The notes beneath the pieces were generated by a model that was not told the DNA's origin, searched no databases, and saw nothing but the letters and a program-made list of their open reading frames with translations. Below are positions 51,728 to 60,139 of a DNA stretch of 64,000 nt, piece after piece; position 1 is the first letter of the stretch, and the number at the start of each line of letters is the position of its first letter. This stretch comes from Microbacterium enclense. GTDB taxonomy: Bacteria > Actinomycetota > Actinomycetes > Actinomycetales > Microbacteriaceae. Position numbers and translations under genes: made by a program. The stretch lies in contig NZ_KQ758467.1 of NCBI RefSeq assembly GCF_001456955.1, positions 1 through 64,000 of the forward strand, read 5' to 3'.

Positions 51728-52921
51728 ATGACGACGACACACTTCGACTACCTCATCGTCGGCGGCGGGATGGTCGCCGACACCGCGGCCCGTGGCATCC
51801 GCGAGCTGGACGCCAACGGATCGATCGGCATCCTGAGCGACGACGTCGACGAGCCCTACACGCGCCCCGCCCTCAGCAAGAAGCTGTGGACCGACGACGA
51901 GTTCACGTGGGAGAAGGTGCCGCTCGGCACGAGCGACGACACCGGCGCCGACATCCGGTTGCGCACGCGCGCGACCGCGATCCGTCCCGATGCGCACGAG
52001 GTGGATGCCGACGACGAGACGTTCTCGTACGGCAAGCTCCTCATCGCCACCGGCGGAAAGCCCGTGCCCCTGCCCGTCGAGGATCACTCGAACGGCGCGC
52101 GGGCCCTGACGTTCCGCACCGCCGAGGACTACCGGCGTCTGCGCGCGCTCGCCGAAGAGGTCGACCGCGTCGCCGTCGTCGGCGGCGGCTACATCGGCTC
52201 CGAGCTCGCGGCCGCCCTCGTGCAGAACGACGTCGAGACCGTGCTCGTGCACACGGGCGCCGTGCTCGGCGACGCCGTGTTCCCCGCCGCCCTCGCCGAG
52301 CGCTTCGAGAAGCTCTTCCGCGACGCGGGCGTCGAGATCGTCGCGGGGTCGAAGGTCGCCGGCGGAGAGGTGGATGCCGCGGGCGCACGCCTCGAGCTCG
52401 ACAACGGCGACGAGGTGCGGGCGGATGCCGTGGTGAGCGGTCTCGGTATCGAGGTCGCCACCGATCTGGCCGAGGCGGCCGGGCTGAAGGTCGACGACGG
52501 CGTCCACGTCGACGCGCAGCTGCGGGCGTCGGCCGACGACGTCTACGCCGCGGGCGACGTGGCCAGCTACCCCGACCGGCTCCTGGGCCGTCGCCGCGTC
52601 GAGCACGTCGACAACGCCAACGAGCAGGGCAAGGCCGCCGGCCGCAACCTTGCCGGCGCCGCCGAGCCGTACACGCACACGCCGTACTACTACTCCGCCG
52701 TCTTCGGCATCCGGTACGAGGCCGTCGGCACCCTGGACTCCTCGCTCGAGACCGTCGAGGACTGGATTGACGCCGATCGCGGCGTCGTCTACTACCTCGA
52801 CCACGACCGGGTCGTCGGAGTGCTGCTGTGGAATGTCGAGGATGCACGGGATGCCGCCCGGTCGGTGCTCGCCGAATCGGACACGCTGACCCGCGACGAC
52901 CTGGTCGGCCGCATCCGCTGA
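51728..52921 (+). CDS. NAD(P)/FAD-dependent oxidoreductase (ferredoxin-reductase-like)
   Basis: The 397-residue protein begins FDYLIVGGGMVADTAARGIRELD, an FAD-binding loop. A second Rossmann loop for NAD(P) is VAVVGGGYIGSELAAALVQ at about 140-158. VYAAGDVASYPDRLLG marks the FAD ribityl site. The C-terminal domain contains YYSAVFGIRYEAVG. It is like the reductases that feed ferredoxins, oxygenases or cytochromes P450. No partner gene is adjacent. Confidence 0.9.
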   Translation: MTTTHFDYLIVGGGMVADTAARGIRELDANGSIGILSDDVDEPYTRPALSKKLWTDDEFTWEKVPLGTSDDTGADIRLRTRATAIRPDAHEVDADDETFSYGKLLIATGGKPVPLPVEDHSNGARALTFRTAEDYRRLRALAEEVDRVAVVGGGYIGSELAAALVQNDVETVLVHTGAVLGDAVFPAALAERFEKLFRDAGVEIVAGSKVAGGEVDAAGARLELDNGDEVRADAVVSGLGIEVATDLAEAAGLKVDDGVHVDAQLRASADDVYAAGDVASYPDRLLGRRRVEHVDNANEQGKAAGRNLAGAAEPYTHTPYYYSAVFGIRYEAVGTLDSSLETVEDWIDADRGVVYYLDHDRVVGVLLWNVEDARDAARSVLAESDTLTRDDLVGRIR

Positions 52922-52988
52922 GCGCGGCGACGGTCGGGCTACCCTGGACGAACGCTGCAGACCGCGGCGAGCGAACTCAGGAGCACCC

Positions 52989-54062
52989 ATGGCGGCCGCC
53001 GAACTGCGTCTCTCCCTCCCCGAGGACCGTGCGCGCGACGCAGTCGCGGGCGCCTTGACCGAACAGGGGTTCGACGTCGACGCGTCGTCCGCCGCGCTCG
53101 CCGCATCACGCGACGCCGACGGCGCCGCCGCGGCCGCCATCGACATCCACCTGTCGGAGGTTCCCGAAGGGACGCTCGCCGTCTTCGCCTCGGCGGGAGA
53201 TGACGCCGACGCCCAGGAGGCCGCCCGCCTCATCGGAGCGCGGCTGGCGCAGCAGGGACTGCTCGCCTTCGCCGCGCCCGCGGCCGGTGCTCTGCCGCCG
53301 ATCCCCGCGGCTCCGCTGACCGCGGGGTCGGCCGCACCCGCCCTGTCGGGGTACCCGGGCGCTTCCGCCACCGCGCTGGCCGATCGGCCGGTGGCTCCGG
53401 GGTCTGCGCAGACGCCGCGGACCAACGTGCTGGCGATCGTGGCCCTCGTGCTGGGTGTCATCGTCCCGGTCGCGGGCATCGTGACGGGCGCGGTGGCGCT
53501 GTCGCAGATCAAGCGCACCGGTGAGAAGGGTCGCGGTCTGGCCCTCGGCGGCATCGTGGCCGGCGGGGTGCTCACGCTCTTCCTCACGACCGTCGTCATC
53601 GGCGCTCTGCTGCTCTCGGCGTTCACCGCCGCGGGCCGGTCGGCCGACCCCTACGCACCGCCGGAGGAAGGGGGCGTGTCCGTCGCGCCCGACGAGCAGG
53701 CCCCGTTCGATCCTTCGGCCCTCGTCGTCGGCGCCTGCCTCGACGACCTGCCCGGCGGGTTCGTCACCTCCGACAACATCGTCGACTGCGCGGTGCCGCA
53801 CTCCTACGAGGCCTTCGGCGGCTTCGACGTGCCGGGGTCGGCGTATCCCGGCGACGATGCGATCGAGGTCGCTGCGCTCGACGGCTGCGAGGCCGCCTAC
53901 ACCGGGTACGTCGGGGTGTCATACCAGGACTCACGGCTCGACTACTACTACGTGGGGCCGACCGAGCAGACGTGGGCCGTGGGCGACCGCGAGATCTTCT
54001 GCCTGCTCTACGACCCCGAGGTCGAGCAGACGACGGGGTCGCTGGCGGGCTCTGGACTCTGA
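52989..54062 (+). CDS. DUF4190/septum-formation-type membrane protein, paralogue 1
   Basis: The 357-residue protein has an N-terminal conserved region (LRLSLPEDRARDAVAGALTEQGFDVD). A DUF4190-type two-helix membrane unit follows (about 140-215: VLAIVALVLGVIVPVAGIVTGAVALSQIKRTGEKGRGLALGGIVAGG). The external part has VGACLDDLPGGFVTSDNIVDCAVPHSYEAFGGFDVPG, DGCEAAYTGYVGVSYQDSRLDYYYVGPTEQTWAVGDREIFCLL. Four Cys with HSYE resemble the septum-formation (Septum_form) domain. It is followed by a close paralogue. AGGAGCACCC precedes the ATG. Confidence 0.8.
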   Translation: MAAAELRLSLPEDRARDAVAGALTEQGFDVDASSAALAASRDADGAAAAAIDIHLSEVPEGTLAVFASAGDDADAQEAARLIGARLAQQGLLAFAAPAAGALPPIPAAPLTAGSAAPALSGYPGASATALADRPVAPGSAQTPRTNVLAIVALVLGVIVPVAGIVTGAVALSQIKRTGEKGRGLALGGIVAGGVLTLFLTTVVIGALLLSAFTAAGRSADPYAPPEEGGVSVAPDEQAPFDPSALVVGACLDDLPGGFVTSDNIVDCAVPHSYEAFGGFDVPGSAYPGDDAIEVAALDGCEAAYTGYVGVSYQDSRLDYYYVGPTEQTWAVGDREIFCLLYDPEVEQTTGSLAGSGL

Positions 54063-54259
54063 CGCCGGGGCGGCCGGGGCCGCGTCGTCCGAGTGGGCGA
54101 TCGAGTGCTCGTCTCCGCCGTCAGGCGCGTCGCCCGTTCTCCCCGTCCGTCGTCGGCCACGCTCGTCGATGGGGTGCGCGTCGCACCCGCGCGCGTCGCC
54201 CGAGCGGGTGAATCGCCTCGTGAGATCAGGTGGCGACCCGTCCCTCTCGCGCGTACGGA

Positions 54260-54306
54260 GTGCGGCCCCGCACGTACCGTGAGCGGTGCCGCGCGTGGGC
54301 GCGGCA
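54260..54306. promoter_or_regulatory. Two short hairpins ahead of the second paralogue
   Basis: GTGCGG-CC-CCGCAC (54260-54273) and TGCCGCGC-GTGG-GCGCGGCA (54287-54306) lie in the 265-bp gap. TACCGT sits between them. The second hairpin is followed by TTCTT and could end read-through from paralogue 1 or cap the 5' leader of paralogue 2. Confidence 0.45.
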
Positions 54307-54327
54307 TTCTTCCCGCGGAGGTACCCG

Positions 54328-55440
54328 ATGGCCGATGCTGCGCCACTGTTGCTGAACGTGCCTGCCGACCGAGCGCGCGAGGTGGTCGCCACCACGCTGT
54401 CGGAGCAGGGGTTCGATGTGCGTCAGCGCGGCGGCATCCTCGAGGTCGAGCGCGATGCGCACCCGGTCGACGCTGGCGCGGTCGCATCACGGGTGACCTT
54501 TCTCGTGCGCATCGACGCGACGGCGGGCGGAAGCGTCGCCCATTTCGGCGAGGCCGGAGGCAGCGCCGTCGCCACCGCCGCCGCGCGGGTGGCCCGGGCG
54601 CGACTGGCCGAGCGGGGACTGGTGGCGGAGGGGGCGACGGATGCCGCTCCGCCGCTCCCGAGCGAGGACGCGGCGACCACCGACGAGCTCTCGCCCGCGC
54701 ATTCGATCGTGTCCGCCTCCGGGTACACATCGACCGGCGGCGCGTCGACATCCTCGTCACGCGTCGCGGACTCGCCCTTCAGTGTGGTCGCGGTGCTCGC
54801 CTTCGTGCTCGGGTTCGTCGCCCCCGTGGGTGGCGTCGTCGCGGGCGTGTTCGCGCTCGGCATCCTGAGACGCACACGGGAACGCGGGCGCGGTCTCGCC
54901 GTCGCGGGGATCGCGGTCGGCGGGGCGCTGACGGTGCTGATGGGGGTCGTCGTCATCGCGAGTGTGTCGTGGTTGCTGGGCGCAACGCCTTCTGCGAGCA
55001 CGGTGACGCTGCCGTCGCAGTCCGCGGCGAGCACGCCGCCTCCGTCGGAGGCGCCGACGCCGTCTCCCTCGGGGGCGTCCGCACCCGCCTTCGAGCCCCA
55101 GGTCGGCCAATGCTTCGCCCAGCGCGGCCGCGGCGAGGTCGGCGATGCCAGCCTCGTCGATTGCGCGACACCGCACACGTACGAGCTCTATGCCCGGTTC
55201 CCCGTGGCGGGCGAAGCGGACGTCTTCCCGGGAGACGAGGAGGTCGCGCACAGCGCCGAAGCCGGTTGCGTCGAGGCATTCGCCGGGTTCGTCGGCCGGG
55301 CCTACGACCGATCCGCACTGGACTACGTCTATTTGAGCCCCACCCGCAAGACCTGGGCCATCGGTGACCGCAGCGTGTCGTGCCTCGTCACCGACCCGGC
55401 CGGTCCGGTCACCGCGACCCTGCGCGACGCCGCGCGCTGA
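54328..55440 (+). CDS. DUF4190/septum-formation-type membrane protein, paralogue 2
   Basis: The 370-residue protein repeats the architecture of its neighbour: LLLNVPADRAREVVATTLSEQGFDV, a two-helix unit (FSVVAVLAFVLGFVAPVGGVVAGVFALGILRRTRERGRGLAVAGIAVGG), a Ser/Pro-rich linker, and VGQCFAQRG...LVDCATPHTYELYARFPVAG, AGCVEAFAGFVGRAYDRSALDYVYLSPTRKTWAIGDRSVSCLV. The order of Cys and His-Thr-Tyr-Glu matches paralogue 1, so this is a tandem duplication. GCGGAGG precedes the ATG. Confidence 0.8.
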   Translation: MADAAPLLLNVPADRAREVVATTLSEQGFDVRQRGGILEVERDAHPVDAGAVASRVTFLVRIDATAGGSVAHFGEAGGSAVATAAARVARARLAERGLVAEGATDAAPPLPSEDAATTDELSPAHSIVSASGYTSTGGASTSSSRVADSPFSVVAVLAFVLGFVAPVGGVVAGVFALGILRRTRERGRGLAVAGIAVGGALTVLMGVVVIASVSWLLGATPSASTVTLPSQSAASTPPPSEAPTPSPSGASAPAFEPQVGQCFAQRGRGEVGDASLVDCATPHTYELYARFPVAGEADVFPGDEEVAHSAEAGCVEAFAGFVGRAYDRSALDYVYLSPTRKTWAIGDRSVSCLVTDPAGPVTATLRDAAR

Positions 55441-55598
55441 GACGCCGGACTCGACGCCTCGGGGGCGTCGCCCGGCGCGCTTCGAGGGCGCCGTGCCTCG
55501 AAGGCGTCGGACCCGTGCCCAGGGCGCCGTGCCTCGCGAGCTCCGCCCGGCGTGCGCCGTGGACGCCGGGCAAGGGGGGCGCCGCCCGGGTGCCGTCG

Positions 55599-56600
55599 TC
55601 AGTCGTGCGGCGCAGCGGTGGAGCCGCGGTCGACCAGCTCGAAAGGCAGCGTTCCCCGACCGGGTGCGGGCTGTGCGCCGTCGAGTGCGCTGAGCACGGC
55701 CTCGGCCGCGCGTTCTCCTTGACCGCGGGCGAACTGGTCGACGGTGGTCAGACCGAACCACCGTCCGAGCTCATGGCCGTCGACGCCGATGATGGAGACG
55801 TCGTCGGGTACACGCAGGCCGAGCTCGCGCGCGGCGAGGATGGCCCCGATCGCCATCTCGTCGGAGGCGGCGAACAGAGCCGTCGGGCGATCATCGCGCG
55901 CCAGCAGGCGCGCCGCCGCCCTCGAACCGCCGTCGATCGTGAAGTCGGCCGGTTCGACGTCGTACTGCGTGATCCCCGCCTCGGCGAGGGAGTCCTCGAA
56001 TCCGCGGCGCCGCAGCGTCGGCACCGACGACGCCGCGTCGGTCACGGCATCCGCCCCGATGTGCGCCAGGCGGCGATGACCCAACCCGAGCAGGTGCGCC
56101 GTCGCCAGGCGACCGACGGCGAGGTCGTCGACGGTGAGCGTGGTCAGCAGGGGGTGGGGGCCGGCGATCGCGACGATCGGAACGCCGAGGCCGCGCAGCG
56201 ACACCGACTCCTCGGCGTCCAGTTCGAGGGCGATGGTGATGACCGCGTCGATGCGGCGGCGCCGCAGATGGTCGTCGAACACCCGCCTCCGCTCGGCGGC
56301 GTCGGCGCTCACGCTGTAGAGCGTGATGTCGTAGCCGCGGCGCACGAGCGCGTCGGAGATCCCCGCGAGCACCGTGCTGAAGAACCATCGGTCGAGGAAG
56401 GGTACGACCACCCCGACCGCTCGCGTGCGCCCGGTCGCCAGACTCGACGCGGCGGCCGAGACGACGTAGCCGAGTCGGCCCGCGGCGGAGAGCACGCGGT
56501 CGCGCGTCGCCGTCGAGACGGCTCCGCGCCCGCTCAGCGCCCGCGAGACCGTGGCCGTCGACACGCCCGCCGCGCGCGCGACGTCGTCGATGCCGACCAC
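55599..56600 (-). CDS. LacI-family repressor of the alpha-glucosidase locus
   Basis: The 333-residue protein starts with a LacI helix-turn-helix (VGIDDVARAAGVSTATVSRALSGRGAVSTATRDRVLSAAGRLGYV), followed by a periplasmic-binding-like sensor (TRAVGVVVPFLDRWFFSTVLAGI, HRRLAHIGA, TALFAASDEMAIGAILAARELGLRVPDDVSIIGVDG). It lies 24 bp downstream of the glucosidase gene and is co-transcribed. The hinge LATG is shorter than the LacI norm. Its likely operator is at 58319-58332. GTG start. Confidence 0.9.
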   Translation of the reverse strand: MVGIDDVARAAGVSTATVSRALSGRGAVSTATRDRVLSAAGRLGYVVSAAASSLATGRTRAVGVVVPFLDRWFFSTVLAGISDALVRRGYDITLYSVSADAAERRRVFDDHLRRRRIDAVITIALELDAEESVSLRGLGVPIVAIAGPHPLLTTLTVDDLAVGRLATAHLLGLGHRRLAHIGADAVTDAASSVPTLRRRGFEDSLAEAGITQYDVEPADFTIDGGSRAAARLLARDDRPTALFAASDEMAIGAILAARELGLRVPDDVSIIGVDGHELGRWFGLTTVDQFARGQGERAAEAVLSALDGAQPAPGRGTLPFELVDRGSTAAPHD

Positions 56601-56624
56601 GGTCTCGCAGGGGGATGCCGCGGC

Positions 56625-58304
56625 TTACGCCGCCGCGATCCAGACCGTCGTGTCGGTGGGGAGCCGGTGGCCGTCGAGCGGGCCGCTCGCCACGAGCACC
56701 TCGCCCGCGGGCAGCTCCACCGCATCGTCGCCGAGGTTGGCGATGACCGTGAGGCCGCCGTTGCGGAACGCCACCACGTCGTCGCCGAAGCCGTCGAGCC
56801 ACTCGATGTCGCCCGCGCCGAGGTTGCGGCTGCGGCGCTCGGCCAACAGCGCGCGGTAGAGCGTCAGCGTCGATGCGGGGTCGTCGATCTGCACGTCGTG
56901 CGCGAGCTCGGCCCACTCCGCGGGCTGCGGCAGCCATGACTCGCCCGTGGTGTTGAAGCCGTACGCCGGGGCGTCCGCCGTCCACGGGATCGGCACGCGG
57001 CATCCGTCGCGCCCGTAGCGCTCGCCGTTCGTGCGGAACCACGTGGGGTCCTGACGGGCGTCATCGGGCAGGTCGATGACCTCGGGCAGGCCGAGCTCCT
57101 CCCCCTGGTAGAGGTAGGACGAGCCGGGGAGGGCGAGCATGAGCGAGGTCGCCGCGCGGGCGCGGTGCAGGCCCTTCACGGGGTCGGGCTGCCCCGGCGA
57201 CTTCGGGCCGATGCCGGCGCCCTGCGGGTTCTCGGCCGTCAGCGCGAGGCGCGACGCGTGGCGCACGACGTCGTGGTTCGACAGCACCCACGTGCTGGGC
57301 GCGCCGACGGCGCCGTACTCCTCGAGCGACTCGGTGATCACGGCGCGCAGGGCCGCGGCATCCCATTTCGTCTCGAGGTAGTGGAAGTTGAACGCCTGGT
57401 GCATCTCGTCGGGCCGCACCCACAGGGCGGTCTGCTCGACCGTCGGCAGCCACGCCTCGGCGCAGAGGGCGCGGTCGCCGTCGTACGCGGCGAGCACCTC
57501 GTGCCACTCGCGCCACACGTCGTGCACGCCGGGCTGACCCCAGTACGGGACCTCCTCGGCGTCGCCGCCCATGGATCCGCCGTCGGGGTCGGGCGTGAAG
57601 TCGGGCAGGCCCTCGGCCTTGATCAGGCCGTGCGCCACGTCGACGCGGAAACCGTCGACGCCCCGGTCGAGCCAGAAGCGCAGGATGTCGCGGAACTCCG
57701 CGCGCACCTCCTCGTTGGTCCAGTCGAAGTCGGGCTGGCTCTCGTCGAAGATGTGCAGGTACCACTGCCCGGGGGTGCCGTCGGCCTCGGTCACGCGCCT
57801 CCACATGCCGCCGCCGAAGACGCTCTCCCAGTTGTTCGGGGGGAGTTCGCCGTTCTCGCCCTTGCCCTCGCGGAAGATGTAGCGCGCTCGCTCGGGGCTG
57901 CCGGGAGCCGCCTTCAGCGCCTCCTGGAACCACACGTGCTGATCGCTGGAGTGATTGGGCACGAGGTCGACGATGACCCGGATGCCACGCTCGTGCGCGG
58001 CGGCGAGCATCGCGTCGAAGTCGGCCAGGGTGCCGAAGATCGGGTCGACGTCGCGGTAGTCGGCGACGTCGTAACCCGCGTCTTTCTGCGGCGAGGTCTG
58101 GAAGGGGCTGAGCCAGATGGCATCCACCCCCAGGGTCTGCAGGTCGTCGAGGTGCGCGGTGACGCCGGGCAGGTCGCCCAGACCGTCGCCCGACGCGTCG
58201 GCGAACGAGCGGGGGTAGATCTGGTAGATGACGGCGGTGCGCCACCACTCCGAGCCGGGCGCCGAGGCGAGGTCGGTGCGCGCGTCTTCCTGCGTGAAAG
58301 TCAT
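56625..58304 (-). CDS. GH13 alpha-glucosidase (oligo-1,6-glucosidase type)
   Basis: The 559-residue cytosolic enzyme has the four GH13 regions: IVDLVPNHSS, GFRVDVAHGLIK (nucleophile Asp), CAEAWLP (acid/base Glu) and WVLSNHDVVRH. VIYQIYPRSFADASGDGLGDLPG opens the barrel. It hydrolyses alpha-glucosidic bonds in imported oligosaccharides. TAACGT lies 7 nt before the ATG at 58304 (leaderless), which rules out the much longer frame that runs into the tandem repeats. The regulator gene follows. Confidence 0.95.
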   Translation of the reverse strand: MTFTQEDARTDLASAPGSEWWRTAVIYQIYPRSFADASGDGLGDLPGVTAHLDDLQTLGVDAIWLSPFQTSPQKDAGYDVADYRDVDPIFGTLADFDAMLAAAHERGIRVIVDLVPNHSSDQHVWFQEALKAAPGSPERARYIFREGKGENGELPPNNWESVFGGGMWRRVTEADGTPGQWYLHIFDESQPDFDWTNEEVRAEFRDILRFWLDRGVDGFRVDVAHGLIKAEGLPDFTPDPDGGSMGGDAEEVPYWGQPGVHDVWREWHEVLAAYDGDRALCAEAWLPTVEQTALWVRPDEMHQAFNFHYLETKWDAAALRAVITESLEEYGAVGAPSTWVLSNHDVVRHASRLALTAENPQGAGIGPKSPGQPDPVKGLHRARAATSLMLALPGSSYLYQGEELGLPEVIDLPDDARQDPTWFRTNGERYGRDGCRVPIPWTADAPAYGFNTTGESWLPQPAEWAELAHDVQIDDPASTLTLYRALLAERRSRNLGAGDIEWLDGFGDDVVAFRNGGLTVIANLGDDAVELPAGEVLVASGPLDGHRLPTDTTVWIAAA

Positions 58305-58311
58305 GCGGGCA

Positions 58312-58342
58312 ACGTTAGTGCAAGCGCTTGCATACCTGTCAA
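58312..58342 (-). promoter_or_regulatory. Promoter with a perfect LacI-type operator
   Basis: Minus-strand -10 TAACGT (58312-58317), a perfect 14-bp palindrome TGCAAGCGCTTGCA (58319-58332) in the spacer, and TTGACA-like -35 (58337-58342) 19 bp from the -10. A bound repressor would sit between the boxes. Its core AAGCGCTT recurs at 5967. Confidence 0.85.
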
Positions 58343-58431
58343 GCACCCCCTCGCCGGCGCCGCCGTCGCCGCCGCCGCCCGCCGCTGTCGGCTGTCGCTG
58401 TCGCTGTCGCGGTCGCCGTCCGCCATCGGCG

Positions 58432-59016
58432 GTGAGTTGCGTCGTATGTTCGCGCGTCGTGCGTTCCGGCGAACACGTGGCGCAAGTCACGGCCAGGCCC
58501 CGTGCGGGGACGCGCCGGCGTTTCGGCCGTCGGCGGTGAGTTGCGTCGTGTGTTCGTTCGGGGTGCGTTCTGGTGGGCATACGGCGCAAGTCACGGCTGG
58601 GTACGGCCGGGGACGCACTGGCGTTTCGGCCGTCGGCGGTGAGTTGCGTCGTGTGTTCGTTCGGGGTGCGTTCCGGTGGGCATACGGCGCAAGTCACGGC
58701 TGGGCACGGCCGGGGACGCACTGGCGTTTCGGCCGTCGGCGGTGAGTTGCGTCGTATGTTCGTTCGGGGTGCGTTCTGGTGGGCATTTGGCGCAAGTCAC
58801 GGCTGGGCACGGCCGGGGACGCGCCGGCGTTTCGGCCGTCAACGGTGAGTTGCGTCGTGTGTTCGTTCGGGGTGCGTTCCGGTGGGCATTCGGCGCAAGT
58901 CACGACTGCGGGCGGCCGGGCACGGCCGGGGACGCACTGGCGTTTCGGCCGTCGGCGGTGAGTTGCGTCGTGTGTTCGTTCGGGGTGCGTTCCGGTGGGC
59001 ATACGGCGCAAGTCAC
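58432..59016. repeat. Six tandem inverted-repeat units (family C), period 103-104 bp
   Basis: Units begin at 58432, 58536, 58639, 58742, 58845 and 58958. Unit arms are GTGAGTTGCGTCGT and its near-complement ending GGCGCAAGTCAC, 59 bp end to end in the units measured. Spacers of about 44 bp carry CACGGCCGGGGACGC-type sequence. The last step is 113 bp through a 10-bp internal duplication. Copies are about 95% alike. It lies between the alpha-glucosidase promoter and apt; no cas gene is near. Confidence 0.9.
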
Positions 59017-59160
59017 GACTGGGGGGCGGGCGCCGCGGCGGGCGCGGGCGCGGGCGCGGGGGCGCGATCGGGCAGGGGCCCGACTGGGGGCGGGCGCCGC
59101 GGCGGGCGCGGGCGCGGGCGCGGGGGCGCGATCGGGCAGGGGCGCGGGCGCGGGGGCGCG
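59016..59160. repeat. G-rich tandem duplication ahead of apt
   Basis: Blocks at about 59016-59080 and 59081-59144 are near-identical. Each contains CGACTGGGGGCGGGCGC, a (GGGCGC)n run and GATCGGGCAGGGGC. A third, partial block precedes the apt promoter. The runs of G could form quadruplexes. Confidence 0.8.
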
Positions 59161-59162
59161 GT

Positions 59163-59168
59163 TAGGCT
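59163..59168 (+). promoter_or_regulatory. Leaderless -10 box of apt
   Basis: TAGGCT ends 6 nt before the GTG start at 59175. Confidence 0.65.
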
Positions 59169-59174
59169 GGGGCC

Positions 59175-59699
59175 GTGCCCGACGCCTCCGCCCTCACCCG
59201 CGCCGAATCGCTCATCACGAGCATCCCCGACTATCCGAAGCCCGGGATCATGTTCCGCGACATCACGCCGCTTCTGACGGATGCCGCGGCCCTGCGCACC
59301 GTCGTCGAGGCGCTGGTCGAGCCCTTCGAGGGGCGCTTCGACGCCGTCGCGGGGGTCGAGGCCCGCGGGTTCCTGCTCGCGGGGGCCGCCGCCATCGTCG
59401 CGAACGTGGGGCTCATGCCGATCCGCAAGGCCGGGAAGCTGCCCCGGCCGGCGGCCAGCGTCGAGTACGACCTCGAGTACGGCTCGGCGACGATCGAGAT
59501 GCACGACGACAACGCCGCCGGCGCCCGCGTGCTGCTGCTCGACGACGTGCTCGCGACCGGAGGCACGTTGGCCGCGGGGCGGGAACTGCTCGAGGCGGTC
59601 GGCAGCGAGGTCATCGGCATCGCGACGTTGCTCGAGATCGACGGCCTCGGCGGTCGCCAGGCGCTCGGCGGCGACGTGCACGCGGTCTTCCGCGTCTGA
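59175..59699 (+). CDS. apt: Adenine phosphoribosyltransferase
   Basis: The 174-residue enzyme makes AMP from adenine and PRPP. It contains IPDYPKPGIMFRDITPLL, GVEARGFLLAGAAA, KAGKLPRPA, and the PRPP loop VLLLDDVLATGGTLAAG. Length is normal. The GTG start is supported by the leaderless box. The last six codons (AVFRV-stop) are the first of four tandem copies of a 28-29-bp repeat that continues past the gene. Confidence 0.95.
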   Translation: MPDASALTRAESLITSIPDYPKPGIMFRDITPLLTDAAALRTVVEALVEPFEGRFDAVAGVEARGFLLAGAAAIVANVGLMPIRKAGKLPRPAASVEYDLEYGSATIEMHDDNAAGARVLLLDDVLATGGTLAAGRELLEAVGSEVIGIATLLEIDGLGGRQALGGDVHAVFRV

Positions 59700-59784
59700 T
59701 CCCCGCGACCGCGGTCTTCCGCGTCTGACCCCGCGACCGTGGTCTTCCACGTCTGACCTCGCGACTGCGGTCTTCCACGTCTGA
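59682..59784 (+). repeat. Four tandem copies of the apt 3' end
   Basis: Copies of GCGGTCTTCCGCGTCTGA start at 59682 (inside apt), 59711, 59739 and 59767. Each forms a small hairpin (CGCGG-TCTT-CCGCG). Copy 3 has CGTGG-TCTT-CCACG, so both arms changed together. Copy 4 has only one arm changed. Confidence 0.85.
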
Positions 59785-60139
59785 TCTCCGCGACCGCGAT
59801 GACGCGGTGGTCTGCGCAGGCTCAGCCGATCGTCGGAGCTCAGCACGGCACCGGGCGGCGAACGGCCGACCCAGCCGACCCGGGCGGCGAACGGCCGACC
59901 CGGCGCCCACGGATGCGGTGCGTGACTCCGACGATTCGCAGCGTGCCCGCCCGGGCCGCCTCGTGATCACGGGCGCGGCGGCGGCATCCACCGATCCTCC
60001 GGAGCCCGGCACAGCGCACCGCCCGTACGCGAACGCGGCACGCGAACGCGCGGGCCGTCACCGAGGCGGCGCCTCAGCCGGCGACCGCCGCTGTCAACCC
60101 GCTTCGTGACTGCTGCGCACCGAACCTACGGTCTGCGGA
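59785..60139. other. Gap between apt and the amino-acid permease gene
   Basis: GGGCGGCGAACGGCCGACCC occurs twice 29 bp apart (from about 59853 and 59882). No other structure or gene is seen until TACGGT (60127-60132), which lies 7 nt before the next ATG and is a leaderless -10. Confidence 0.55.

Noticed and set aside
58305..58721. Extended N-terminus of the alpha-glucosidase reading through the repeats
   Set aside because: The frame is open by chance in GC-rich repeats. The TAACGT box and GH13 alignment place the start at 58304.
58432..59016. Possible CRISPR array
   Set aside because: The spacers are as conserved as the repeats, the period is 103 bp, each unit is itself an inverted repeat, and no cas gene is present.
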